Assembly: GCA_020632995.1 (NCBI GenBank)
Contig: JACKEN010000014.1
Coordinates: forward strand, 117,974 to 181,973
DNA: 64,000 nt
Direction: 5' to 3'
Origin: Deltaproteobacteria bacterium
Lineage (GTDB): Bacteria > Myxococcota > Kuafuiibacteriia > Kuafuiibacteriales > Kuafuiibacteriaceae
Position numbers and translations under genes: made by a program. Below are positions 17,472-27,506 of this stretch, in pieces; position 1 is the stretch's first letter; the number at the start of each line of letters is the position of its first letter. The notes beneath the pieces were generated by a model that was not told the DNA's origin, did not search any database, and saw only the letters and a program-made list of their open reading frames with translations.

Positions 17472-18623
17472 TCAGGCGCCGACCACCGCGAAGGAGGCCC
17501 CGCAGCCGGCCGCGGCCGTCAGCACGGGCCCGGGCAGTGGCAGGATCAGGGGTTCCACGGTGTCCTCATGGTCCGTGCCGTCGCCCAGGGCGCCCCCGGC
17601 CGGGACTCCGAAGGCGGTGAGCTGGCCGTCACCGGCCCAGCCGAGGCCATGTCGGTCGCCGACCGCCAAGCCCTGAGTGCCGTCCAACCGCGGGGCGCGC
17701 TCGCCCTCGGTGCCGGCCGGCTCCTGCCCGAGGAGCTCCCGCCAGCCGAGGCCGAAGAGGTGACAGCGCCCGTCCCCCGTCCACGCGGCGCAGGCGTGTC
17801 CGGCCGCGGCGAGGCGGACGAAGCGCCCGCCCGGGAGCTGCCGCGGCGTGGAGATCAGGTAGCTCCGTCGCTCGACCAGCTCGATGATCTGGCCGTTGCC
17901 CCAGAACCAGAGGCCGCCGTCCTCGAGGACCGCCCACGAGGACGCGAAGCTCGCCGCGACGGCGACGGCGCGCATCGGCAGGTCGACTTGCTCAGGGCGG
18001 GCGACCTTGCTCCGCGTCCCCTGGCCGAGCTCGCCGTCGTGGCCCGCGCCCCAAGACCACACCCGACCGTCGTCGTCCAGGGCCAGCGCATGTTGGCTCG
18101 AGGCGTCGCACGCCAGCGCCTGGATGGCCGAGAGCCCGTCGATCCGCCGAGGCCGGTCGGCGGCCTTCCGCCCGCCGCCCAGCGCGGTCGCCGCCCCCCA
18201 AGCGTAGACGCGACCTGCGCCGTCGAGCGCGTAGACGTCCTCGTCGCCGCATGCAACTTGGATTGCATCTTCGACGCCCGGCACGATCGCGGGCAGCCCG
18301 ACCCCGCCATCACCCGGGAGCCGTCCCGGCGCCGGTTGGTGTCCCATGCGCCGCAGGGGCGTGGCCAGCCAGGGCACCGGCCCCTCTCGCGCACCGCGGC
18401 CCAACATGTGGTGAAAGGCGTCCCAGCCCCAGCTCCAGATCCTCCCGTCCGCGTCGATCGCGAAGGCGCTGCTCGCTCCGCAGGCGGTGCTGTGGACCGC
18501 CGGCAGCCCTGGGATTGGCCGGGGCGTCAGCACGTCCTCGCCGGGGCCAGCGCCCATCAGGCCGGTGTGTCCGACACCCCAGCCCCAGAGCGTGCCGCAA
18601 CGCACAGTCATGACAGCTTGCAT
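17472..18623 (-). CDS. RCC1-repeat (seven-bladed propeller-type) protein
   Basis: About 383 residues made of repeated RCC1-type units: GTLWGWG, GRIWSWGWDAFHHMLGRG, GRVYAWGAATALGGG, GRVWSWGAGHDGELGQG, GGLWFWGNG, GRCHLFGLGWRELLGQ, GQLTAFGVPAGGALGDG. Each is spaced by about 50 residues and pairs with an ACGxxxxxAL-type strand. This predicts a closed beta-propeller. The ATG at 18623 is chosen; ATG 18611 and GTG 18674 are alternatives without a clear ribosome site. There is no signal peptide, so it is probably cytosolic. RCC1-type repeats are used for protein contacts in many bacterial proteins. The role here is unknown. Confidence 0.85.
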   Translation of the reverse strand: MQAVMTVRCGTLWGWGVGHTGLMGAGPGEDVLTPRPIPGLPAVHSTACGASSAFAIDADGRIWSWGWDAFHHMLGRGAREGPVPWLATPLRRMGHQPAPGRLPGDGGVGLPAIVPGVEDAIQVACGDEDVYALDGAGRVYAWGAATALGGGRKAADRPRRIDGLSAIQALACDASSQHALALDDDGRVWSWGAGHDGELGQGTRSKVARPEQVDLPMRAVAVAASFASSWAVLEDGGLWFWGNGQIIELVERRSYLISTPRQLPGGRFVRLAAAGHACAAWTGDGRCHLFGLGWRELLGQEPAGTEGERAPRLDGTQGLAVGDRHGLGWAGDGQLTAFGVPAGGALGDGTDHEDTVEPLILPLPGPVLTAAAGCGASFAVVGA

Positions 18624-19080
18624 ATACCACGCGCCCCGCGCTTGACGACGACGCGTCGCCTCGTGCAGGTTCACCCCGCCATGTTCTTCTTCAAGCTGTC
18701 CTAGTCCCCTGCGTCAGTGATTCCTCACCAAATTCGCGGCCCCTTCTCGCGCCTGCTGCCCGCGCCGCCTTCGGCTTTCGTCGGTTGCAGACAACGAGTA
18801 TGCGCCCTCCTCACGCGAGCACCAGACACGAGAATGGACTCGCGACTTCAGCAAGGAATCACTGACGCAGGGGACTAGCTCGAACGCGCCCGAATCCTCG
18901 TCGGGCCCTGATGGCGGCAGGCCGAGCGCCTCGCACGCCGCAACCGAAGAACCAAAGAGATCGCGGCGCAGCCTGAGAGACGGCCTGCGCCGCTGGGCGT
19001 CGCCGTTCGCGCGAACGACGCCGACCTGCGCGGCCCCGCGCGGGGCGGCGCCCGTCCGTCGACGGCCACCGAGGACCGTC
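18624..19080. other. Intergenic region between divergent genes
   Basis: About 457 bp without a convincing gene. It holds the 178-bp inverted-repeat element at 18701-18878. The 200 bp from 18879 to 19080 show no recognisable repeat or strong promoter; GAGGAC lies 3 nt before the next ATG and may act as its ribosome site. A long minus-strand frame through here is Arg/Ser-rich and judged spurious. Confidence 0.6.
18701..18878. mobile_element. MITE-like element with 25-bp perfect terminal inverted repeats
   Basis: The left arm 18701-18725 begins CTAGTCCCCTGCG and the right arm 18854-18878 ends CGCAGGGGACTAG. The arms are exact reverse complements over 25 bp, and pairing stops on both sides. The 128-bp interior carries no gene. 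The outermost CTAG could be a 4-bp target duplication, as in some IS5-type insertions, leaving 21-bp true termini, or TA could be the duplication. No transposase is in the window, so this would be a non-autonomous copy. Confidence 0.65.
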
Positions 19081-21807
19081 ATGACCCGCGTGTTCCAACA
19101 TCCCCTGGCCCGGCACCCGCTGGTGGGGCCGCTCCTCTCCTTGGTGGAGACGCGCGACGTGGTGCGCCCCGCCGCGGACGCCGGGATGGACCTCGAGCTC
19201 AGGATCGCGCGCCACCTGGCGCTGCAACGCTTCTTGCGGTGCGCGGACGCGCTGTTGCCACCCGAGCTCGCGGTGGACCCGTTCGCGCGGCTGGATCTCG
19301 ACGAGGAGGCGCTGCCCGCGCGATACCTCGAGGTACCCGCGCCCCTGCTGGCCGCGTTCCGGCCCTCACGCACGGACGCCCTGGGCACCGACGCGGCGCT
19401 CGAGCTAGCGGTCGTGCTCCAGGCGGGTGGCCCGGCGGCGGTGGCGCGGGATCCGCGCGACGTGCACCTGCGCCGCCTCGCCCGGACCGGGGTGTGGCCC
19501 GACCCGTGGGGCGGGCGCTTCATCGGGCGGCTCGACGCCGAGGTCCCGGCCCGGGCCTGGGCGCCCAGTCCGGCCCTGGTGCACGCGCTCTGCCAGCGTG
19601 GGGCGTGGGAGGAGGCGCGGGCGGTCGCCGGTCGCCTGACCGGCCCGGCGCGCCTGGTCGCGTGGCGGCACGTCCTGCGGGCGCAGGTGCAGGCTGGCCT
19701 GCCGATCGCAGCGCGCGCGCTGAGCGCCACCCTCCGGGGGCACCTCGCCCAGCTCCGGGCCGAGCACGCGCTCCTCACGGGTGACCTTCGAGGGGCCTGG
19801 CAGGCCTGGGAGACCATCACCTCGCCTCGCCTCGCCTCGCTCGCCGCGGCGGCGCTGCTCGAGACCGCGGTGGAGCAGCGCCTACCACCTCGCGATGTGC
19901 AGGCGTGGGCGCGCCACCTCGACCTCGGCACCGGCGCCGGGCTGAAGGCCCAGGCCGTCCTCCTGATGGAGCGTCACGAGTGGCGCGAGGCGGCCGAGCA
20001 CCTCTCGGCGGCAGGGCGGGCGCCCCGGCGGAGCGTGGCGCACTGGCTGGAGGGCGCGCGCCCGGACGCCCACCTGGCGGTGGCGATGGCAGCGCTGACC
20101 CTGCGCTGGGGTCGCGGGCTGCGCTGGCCGTGGAGCCGGCGGCCCTGGCTCTACGACTCGGACGTCATGCGCCGGGTGGTGGCCACGGTGGGGCGCTCGG
20201 CCGCCACGGATCCGCTGGCCTCGGCGGGGCTGGGGGGCGTCGCGATCCGCCGCCGCCTCCAGCAGGCGGCGGAGCTGGCCCGGATCGAGGCCATCGACTG
20301 GGCGCACGAGGCGCGCCAGGCGGCGCGCTCGCCCGAGGCCCAGGCGTTCGTGCGTGGGCTCCTCGGCGACGAGGCCTTCGGGCGCGCCCTGCCGCGGGAT
20401 CCCTGCGACCCGATCCGGGCGTTCTACGACGACGGCGTGGCCCGCTCCGCCTCGCGGCGCGGTCGGCGGCGGGTCCTCGTGAACGCCTGCAATGACGCGG
20501 TGGCGGAGGTGCGCCTCGCGACCCTGGCCACCCTCGGCGGTGGGAACGCGGAGCGGGTGCTGGTCGAGCACTTGGCTCCGCGCTTTGCGGTGAGCTCACC
20601 CGCGCCGAGCGGCGTGGAGGCCCTCGCCGAGGTGTCCCCGCGGGCCCTGGTGCGCCTCTTGCTCGAGGCGCCGGCGCGCTTCGAGGCGGTGCTGGCCGAC
20701 GGGTCCATGTTGCGGCACCTGGAGGTGCAAGGTGCCCTGCCTCACGGGTCCAGCGAGGCCGCGGACTGGATGCAGGCTGCCCTGCACGCGTCGGAGGGGG
20801 TCGACGCAGAGGCGTGGTGGCAGGCGCTGTGGGCGGAGTTCTGGCGACGGAGCGGGAGCGCGCCGGCCCCGGGGTTGATGCGCGCCGCCAGCGCCCTGTC
20901 GGCCGAGGAGCTCCGCCACGGGCCGGCGGCGGTGCTGGACATGCTGGCCGCGGCGTCCGCGGCGCTGCAGGGCCTGTCGCCCGACGCCTGGCTCGATCGG
21001 GTGCTGGGCGCCGCGGCAGACCTGCGCCTGGCCCTGGCGGTGAGCGAACCCGCGGGCCCGGTGCCCTGGCCGATCGACCGTTGGCAGGCCATGTTGCAGC
21101 AGGTCCGTCGCAGCGACTTCGGGGCGCCGGACGCACGGTACGTGGAGCGCTGGGTGTCCACCCTCCGGCTCCCCGCCCCCGCCGATCTGACCGAGCGCCT
21201 GCTCTCGGGCGCGCCGCTCAGGCCCGCGCTGGAGCACCCGCTCGCGATCCCGGGCACCGAGCTCCGGCTCCGGCTCCTGCACAAGGTGGACGACGCCTTC
21301 GGCTTCCTCCGGCTGGCGGACTCGGTGCTCTGCTGCTTCAACTCCGCCTCCAGGCACTATGGGAGCGTGGAGGCGGCCCGGAACCTGGCGCTGCTCTGGC
21401 GGGATCCGATGAGCGTGGGGCTGCGGGTCGAGTCCGCAGTGCCGCCGCATGAGCCTCGGGGGTTCGTGTTCGGGAGCTTGGGGCAGCTGGAGGACGGCGC
21501 GTCGAGCCTGCTCCTGAACGGGCTCTACCTCACCCGCAACCGCGCCCCGGTCCGGGCGAGCCTGGCCAGGGTGCTGGCGGAGACGGTGGCCCCCGCGTTC
21601 GGGGTCCAGTGGCTGGGGCTGGCCAACCGGCACGGAGGCTACGGGCCGCTCCCGGTGGACTTTCGTTGGCAGATGCGGCCGGTGCGGCGGCTGCGGGCGC
21701 TCCGTCGGCCCGACGGGACCCTGCAGCGCCTGGTGTACGACGACATCTCGCGGACGGTGAACGACTCGGAGCCCCTCGGCCTCTACTGGCGCCGGGTCAG
21801 GGCGTGA
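19081..21807 (+). CDS. Large helical protein of unknown function
   Basis: A 908-residue soluble protein with no signal peptide. Residues from about 100 to 700 are Ala/Leu/Arg-rich amphipathic helices with many WEEARAVAGRL- and AWQAWETI-type segments, suggesting an alpha-solenoid (TPR or HEAT-like). One segment (LVNACNDAVAEVRLATLATLGGGNAERVLVEHL) resembles a HEAT repeat. A separate C-terminal domain (about 740-908) has HKVDDAFGFLRLADSVLCCFNSAS, RGFVFGSLGQLEDG, LLLNGLYL and a final Tyr/Trp-rich strand, and looks globular. I recognise no family. The 3' end overlaps the convergent HAD gene by 25 nt. Confidence 0.85.
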   Translation: MTRVFQHPLARHPLVGPLLSLVETRDVVRPAADAGMDLELRIARHLALQRFLRCADALLPPELAVDPFARLDLDEEALPARYLEVPAPLLAAFRPSRTDALGTDAALELAVVLQAGGPAAVARDPRDVHLRRLARTGVWPDPWGGRFIGRLDAEVPARAWAPSPALVHALCQRGAWEEARAVAGRLTGPARLVAWRHVLRAQVQAGLPIAARALSATLRGHLAQLRAEHALLTGDLRGAWQAWETITSPRLASLAAAALLETAVEQRLPPRDVQAWARHLDLGTGAGLKAQAVLLMERHEWREAAEHLSAAGRAPRRSVAHWLEGARPDAHLAVAMAALTLRWGRGLRWPWSRRPWLYDSDVMRRVVATVGRSAATDPLASAGLGGVAIRRRLQQAAELARIEAIDWAHEARQAARSPEAQAFVRGLLGDEAFGRALPRDPCDPIRAFYDDGVARSASRRGRRRVLVNACNDAVAEVRLATLATLGGGNAERVLVEHLAPRFAVSSPAPSGVEALAEVSPRALVRLLLEAPARFEAVLADGSMLRHLEVQGALPHGSSEAADWMQAALHASEGVDAEAWWQALWAEFWRRSGSAPAPGLMRAASALSAEELRHGPAAVLDMLAAASAALQGLSPDAWLDRVLGAAADLRLALAVSEPAGPVPWPIDRWQAMLQQVRRSDFGAPDARYVERWVSTLRLPAPADLTERLLSGAPLRPALEHPLAIPGTELRLRLLHKVDDAFGFLRLADSVLCCFNSASRHYGSVEAARNLALLWRDPMSVGLRVESAVPPHEPRGFVFGSLGQLEDGASSLLLNGLYLTRNRAPVRASLARVLAETVAPAFGVQWLGLANRHGGYGPLPVDFRWQMRPVRRLRALRRPDGTLQRLVYDDISRTVNDSEPLGLYWRRVRA

Positions 21808-22757
21808 AGCGCGCGGGTCTCGGTCGGGGTCGCCCGCCGGCCGAGGTCCGCCTCCGGGAACGCGGGTACGTCGTTGGCGACGACGCCGGGGCGCTGGAGG
21901 GCGTGCTCCACGTGCACCACCGGGAACGCGTAGCGGTTGGCGGCCCCGAGGGCCAGCACGTCCTCTACCTCGGCGCGGTTGTCGGTGGCGAACCAGCCCA
22001 CGAAGTGCCCGGCGTCCATCCACTCGGCCAGCTTCTCGGCCTTGAAGGGCCCGGTGCGGGTCTCGAGGGAGGGCTTGCAGAACAGGCACTCGGGGCGGGC
22101 GTCCGGCAGGCCAGCTTGCACGAGCTGCTCGAGGCTCGCGGCGGCGAGGTCGTCGATGCGACCGGTGAGGTAGCGGACCTCGGCCCCGGCCTCCTTGGCC
22201 GCCCAGGCGAGCTCGAACAGGGGCAGCATCACCAGGTCCTGGGCGAAGGCGTCACCGCTCCAGAAGACGCGATCCCACAGCTCGTGGACCCGCGCGGTGA
22301 GCTCCGGATCGAGGCCGAGCCGGCCGCAGGTCTCCTTGCCGCTCCAGCCCACGTCGTCGACCGAGAGGCCGGCGAAGTGGGCGGTGCCGTGCTCGGCGTC
22401 GAAGCGCCGAAGGGCGTAGAGGGTGCGGGCCCGGGTGTCGAAGAGGGTGTTGTCGAGGTCGAAGACCACCGCGCAGGGGTGGCTCGGGTGGGCGCGCCGC
22501 ACCCGCTGGATGTGCTCGAGCACCCGCGCGCAGTGGGCCCGGGCGTCCACCCGCCCATCCGGGAGGCGTGGGAGGTCAGCCGCGCGGACGTGCCAGGCAG
22601 GGCCGGCGCCCACTGGGAGGGAGGGGGCGAGCAGACCCGGGCGCACCACGCTGCCCCGGTTGGGGGGCGCAGGGCTGGCGAGGGTGGACGCGGGGGCGTC
22701 CGGCGCGGGCGCGCTCGGCGAATCGATGAGCGGGCGTGGGCGACGCGTGATCCGCAC
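21783..22757 (-). CDS. HAD-superfamily hydrolase
   Basis: Up to 324 residues. Motif I FDLDNTLFDT carries nucleophile Asp100 and Asp102. Motif II is the Thr in RYLTGRIDD, a Lys follows in GPFKAEKL, and motif IV is ATDNRAEVEDV. This is a complete phosphatase-type active site. The conserved fold begins only near residue 90; the first 50 residues are Pro/Ala-rich and may be untranslated if a GTG near 22646 is the true start. It lies 48 nt downstream of the hypothetical gene at 22806 on the same strand. The substrate is unknown. Confidence 0.85.
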   Translation of the reverse strand: MRITRRPRPLIDSPSAPAPDAPASTLASPAPPNRGSVVRPGLLAPSLPVGAGPAWHVRAADLPRLPDGRVDARAHCARVLEHIQRVRRAHPSHPCAVVFDLDNTLFDTRARTLYALRRFDAEHGTAHFAGLSVDDVGWSGKETCGRLGLDPELTARVHELWDRVFWSGDAFAQDLVMLPLFELAWAAKEAGAEVRYLTGRIDDLAAASLEQLVQAGLPDARPECLFCKPSLETRTGPFKAEKLAEWMDAGHFVGWFATDNRAEVEDVLALGAANRYAFPVVHVEHALQRPGVVANDVPAFPEADLGRRATPTETRALHALTRRQ

Positions 22758-22805
22758 GAGGTCCTTCGGAGGTAGCCGGAGTGGCTCGGGGCAGGCAAGC
22801 GGACT

Positions 22806-23396
22806 TCAGGCGTCGCGTGGATCCTGGGTGAGGATCCGACGCAGCGCCTCGTGGAGCTGCGCCAGCGCGTCGCTCTCGAGCTGCGCCACCAGCTGGCCGA
22901 TGCGCTCCTCCTGGGCCTGCCTCTGCTCCTCCACGATGCGGTCGTTCCTCTTCGCGAAGCTCCGAGCGGCGAGGATCCGCATGTCGGTGAAGAAGGGCAC
23001 CATGATGCCCAGCCCCTGGAGCGCAGCGATATGTCCCTCCACCAAGAGGCCCGCATCGGCGTCCGACATCAGCTTGCGCAAGGCGCTCGTCACCTCTTGC
23101 TCGGTCGGTCTGGTGTGCCACCGCTCGGGCGAGGCCGGCGGTGACTCGATCACCTGCGAGTGGAGCCGCGCGTGGTCCACGAAGCCGACGCCGGCGCCCC
23201 GGGGGTTCATCGCGTGCGCCGCGGCGTTGGCGGCGCCGAAGGAGGTTGTGACCGTGCTCGGCTGCAGCCCTCGGGGATCCCACGCCAGGGCGTCGGGCTC
23301 CGCCAGAGGGGAGACCGTGGGGGACGGGAGGGTCGGTCGGGGACCTCCGGCGTGGAGGCGCCCTCGGGGGCCGGGTCCGTGGAGTGGGGAAGTCAT
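22806..23396 (-). CDS. Hypothetical protein
   Basis: 196 residues. The first 90 are rich in Pro, Gly and Ser and probably disordered. The second half is helical and charged (VTSALRKLMSDADAGLLVEGHIAALQG; a stretch of RNDRIVEEQRQAQEERIGQLVAQ), likely a coiled coil near 145-190. There is no signal peptide and no recognisable domain. It is probably cotranscribed with the HAD hydrolase. Confidence 0.65.
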   Translation of the reverse strand: MTSPLHGPGPRGRLHAGGPRPTLPSPTVSPLAEPDALAWDPRGLQPSTVTTSFGAANAAAHAMNPRGAGVGFVDHARLHSQVIESPPASPERWHTRPTEQEVTSALRKLMSDADAGLLVEGHIAALQGLGIMVPFFTDMRILAARSFAKRNDRIVEEQRQAQEERIGQLVAQLESDALAQLHEALRRILTQDPRDA

Positions 23397-23541
23397 CGCG
23401 CCTGGCAGTTATCGAGGCGGGTTCACATTGTGTTGCGGCTGAGCAGCACCTGTAAGCCCAAGCGCTTGAAATTCCCCACCAATCTCCACCGTGGGTCGGA
23501 TTCTGTCTTGCGTCGCGTCCGCGTCCGCTGCTGTCCTCGAG

Positions 23542-23823
23542 ATGATGAGGTCTTTGACACGCCCGTTGGCCGCAACCCTCCTGCTCGCCGTAATGGTCGG
23601 TTGCGGCGCGAAGCCTTGCCAGCGGGTCTGTGACAAGGTCGACGCCTGCGGTCAGGGACCGTGCACGGTCCTGGAGTGCCCGGCGGACCCGGCGCTCGAG
23701 CAGTGTTTCGAGGACTGCTTCGAGTCCGCGTCCTGTGAGGCAGTGTCCGAGTACTATCGTGGGGGTGACGTCATCACCAGCACCGACGAGCAGAGCGTGC
23801 TGGCCTGCCTGGACAAGTGCTGA
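23542..23823 (+). CDS. Small Cys-rich lipoprotein
   Basis: 93 residues. The signal MMRSLTRPLAATLLLAVMVGC ends in a lipobox (VMVGC, lipidated Cys21). The mature part has ten further cysteines in pairs (KPCQRVCDKVDACGQGPC and later CFEDCFESASC, ACLDKC), implying several disulphides. The longer frame from 23491 lacks a signal at its own start, so the ATG at 23542 (or 23545) is preferred. Such short Cys-rich lipoproteins recur in Myxococcota. The function is unknown. Confidence 0.75.
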   Translation: MMRSLTRPLAATLLLAVMVGCGAKPCQRVCDKVDACGQGPCTVLECPADPALEQCFEDCFESASCEAVSEYYRGGDVITSTDEQSVLACLDKC

Positions 23824-23835
23824 GTCCGCCCCCAC

Positions 23836-25320
<1,485 letters not shown>

Positions 25321-25402
25321 CCAGCCCCCATACCGCCCTCTTCGGCCCGCGCCAACCGTCACCCGCGTTGACTCCGAGGGCGCGGGCGGGGAACAGGGGC
25401 GG

Positions 25403-26017
25403 GTGGCGTCGACCAACATCCGCTGGCACGAGGGCAAGGTGACCCGGGACGAGCGCTGGGCCGCCCTGGGCCACCGGGGGGCCACGGTGTGGCTCACCGG
25501 CCTGTCGGGCTCCGGGAAGTCGACCCTGGCGGTGGCGCTCGAGCACCAGCTGGTGGCCCGCAAGGTGGCCTGCTACCGCCTCGACGGCGACAACCTCAGG
25601 CACGGGCTCAACGCGGACCTCGGCTTCGGTGAGGCGGACCGCAACGAGAACGTGCGCCGGGCGGGCGAGGTGGCCCAGCTCTTCGCCGACTCCGGGGCGG
25701 TGGCGGTCTCCGCCTTCATCAGCCCCTACGCCGCGGCGCGCCAGCACATCCGGGGCCGCCACGAGGCGGCGGGGCTCCCGTTCCTCGAGGTCTTCGTCGA
25801 CACCCCCCTCGCGGTCTGCGAGTCCAGGGATCCCAAGGGCTTGTACGGCAAGGCGCGCCGGGGCGAGCTCACCGGCATGACCGGGCTGGACGCCCCCTAC
25901 GAGGCCCCGGCGCAGCCTGACCTGCGCATCGACGGAGGGGCCACCTCGGTCGAGGACGGGGTCGAGGCGATCATCCAGCTGTTGGCGGGCCGCGGGATCC
26001 TCTCGGATCAGGGTTAG
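25403..26017 (+). CDS. cysC: Adenylyl-sulfate kinase
   Basis: 204 residues; phosphorylates adenosine 5'-phosphosulfate to PAPS using ATP. Walker A GLSGSGKST (33-41), DGDNLRHGLN (61-70), the APS-binding FISPYAAAR and RDPKGLYGKARRGE are all present. The start is a GTG preceded by AGGGGCGG. No ATP sulfurylase is nearby. The next gene starts about 75 nt later on the same strand. Confidence 0.94.
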   Translation: MASTNIRWHEGKVTRDERWAALGHRGATVWLTGLSGSGKSTLAVALEHQLVARKVACYRLDGDNLRHGLNADLGFGEADRNENVRRAGEVAQLFADSGAVAVSAFISPYAAARQHIRGRHEAAGLPFLEVFVDTPLAVCESRDPKGLYGKARRGELTGMTGLDAPYEAPAQPDLRIDGGATSVEDGVEAIIQLLAGRGILSDQG

Positions 26018-26090
26018 TCCGGGAAGAAGCGCCCCAGACGGCGGGTTGGCACCCACCGAGGGTCGGGATACGCCTGGATCCGGGGCAGCC

Positions 26091-27500
26091 GTGGCGGAGC
26101 GCAAGCGATTCGAGGGCTCGTCCCTCCTGGTGGTGGACGACGAGGCGGAGCACCTGCTCTCGCTGCGTCGGCTGTTCGAGCGCGAGGGCGCCGCGGTGCA
26201 CACCGCCGCCTCGGGCGAGCTGGCCCTCGAGGTGGTGCGCAAGGAGCACGTGGACCTGATCCTGTGCGACCTGATGATGCCGGGGATGAGCGGGCAAGAT
26301 CTCTTGCGCGCGGCCCGGGCGGTGCGGCCCGACCTCGACGTCATCGTGATGACCGCCTACGCCACGGTCGAGAACGCGGTCGAGGCGATGCGCGAGGGGG
26401 CCTACGACTTCATCCAGAAGCCCTTCAAGAGCGCCCTCATCCTGCGGGTGGTGGAGCGGGCCCTGGAGCGCCAGTCCCTGAAGGCCGAGAACATCATGCT
26501 CCGGCGGGAGCTGGCCGAGGTCTCGCCCGACACCGTGCGGGGGAAGCCCATCGTGGGGCGCTCCCCCGCGATGATGGAGACGATGGAGATCGTGCGCCAG
26601 GCCGCGCCCTCGACCGCCACCGTGCTCCTGCAGGGCGAGTCCGGCACCGGCAAGGAGCTCATGGCCCGCGCGCTCCACGAGTACTCCGGGCGCCTCGAGG
26701 CGCCCTTCGTGGTGGTGAACTGCGCCGCGCTGCCCGAGAGCATCCTCGAGGCGGAGCTCTTCGGCTACGAGAAGGGCGCCTTCACCGGGGCGTCGGAGCG
26801 CAAGCTCGGTCGCATCGAGCGGGCCCACAAGGGGACCCTGTTCCTCGACGAGGTGGGGGAGCTCTCCCCCCAGGTGCAGGCCAAGTTGCTCCGGGTGCTG
26901 CAGGAGAACGAGCTCGAGCGCCTCGGCGGGCACGAGACCATCCACGTGGACTTCCGCCTCGTCTCCGCCACCAACCGCGATCTCGAGGCGGCGGTGCAGA
27001 ACGGCACCTTCCGCGAGGACCTCTACTATCGCCTCAACGTCATCGCGGTGCGCCTGCCGCCCTTGCGCGATCGCCCCGAGGACATCCCGCTCATCGCGGA
27101 CCACTTCGTGCGGCGCTACGCGAAGAAGAACGCCAAGCCGATCACCGGCATCACCGAGGAGGCCCGAAAGGCCTGCCTGGCCTACCGCTGGCCGGGGAAC
27201 GTGCGCGAGCTCGAGAACGTGATGGAGCGCGCGGTGGTGCTCGCCAAGGGTGAGGTGCTCGACACCCTGGACCTGCCCGAGCCCATCCGGAACGCGAGCC
27301 GCGAGCGGGGCGAGATCCGCCGCGAGGGCCGCACCGTGGTCATCCCCCTCGGCACCAAGCTCGAGGACGTCGAGCGGGTGCTGATCCACGAGACGCTGAA
27401 GGAGACCGACGGCGACAAGACGTTGGCCGCGCAGCTGTTGGGGATCGCGGCCCGCACGATCTACCGCAAGCTGGACGCCGAGAAGAAGAAGGACGACTGA
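26091..27500 (+). CDS. Sigma54-dependent response regulator (NtrC family)
   Basis: 469 residues in the order receiver, AAA+ activator, Fis-type HTH. The receiver has Asp16/Asp17 and phospho-acceptor Asp60 (ILCDLMMPG). The AAA+ domain has Walker A GESGTGKE (182-189), the sigma54-contact loop GAFTGA (229-234) and LFLDEVGEL. The C-terminal DKTLAAQLLGIAARTIYRKL is the DNA-binding helix-turn-helix. The GTG at 26091 places the receiver next to the N-terminus; an upstream TTG (26046) adds 15 unconserved residues. No partner kinase is adjacent, so it is an orphan here; the hybrid kinase at 3-4.8 kb lacks an output but a link is speculative. Confidence 0.94.
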   Translation: MAERKRFEGSSLLVVDDEAEHLLSLRRLFEREGAAVHTAASGELALEVVRKEHVDLILCDLMMPGMSGQDLLRAARAVRPDLDVIVMTAYATVENAVEAMREGAYDFIQKPFKSALILRVVERALERQSLKAENIMLRRELAEVSPDTVRGKPIVGRSPAMMETMEIVRQAAPSTATVLLQGESGTGKELMARALHEYSGRLEAPFVVVNCAALPESILEAELFGYEKGAFTGASERKLGRIERAHKGTLFLDEVGELSPQVQAKLLRVLQENELERLGGHETIHVDFRLVSATNRDLEAAVQNGTFREDLYYRLNVIAVRLPPLRDRPEDIPLIADHFVRRYAKKNAKPITGITEEARKACLAYRWPGNVRELENVMERAVVLAKGEVLDTLDLPEPIRNASRERGEIRREGRTVVIPLGTKLEDVERVLIHETLKETDGDKTLAAQLLGIAARTIYRKLDAEKKKDD

Positions 27501-27506
27501 CCAGGG

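Noticed and set aside
18714..19931. Long minus-strand frame (405 codons) across the MITE-like element and the start of the 908-residue gene
   Set aside because: It is Arg/Ser/Ala-rich, has no domain, crosses the inverted-repeat element and is antisense to a better coding gene.
23491..23541. Upstream extension of the small Cys-rich lipoprotein
   Set aside because: The added residues precede a perfect lipoprotein signal and would hide it.
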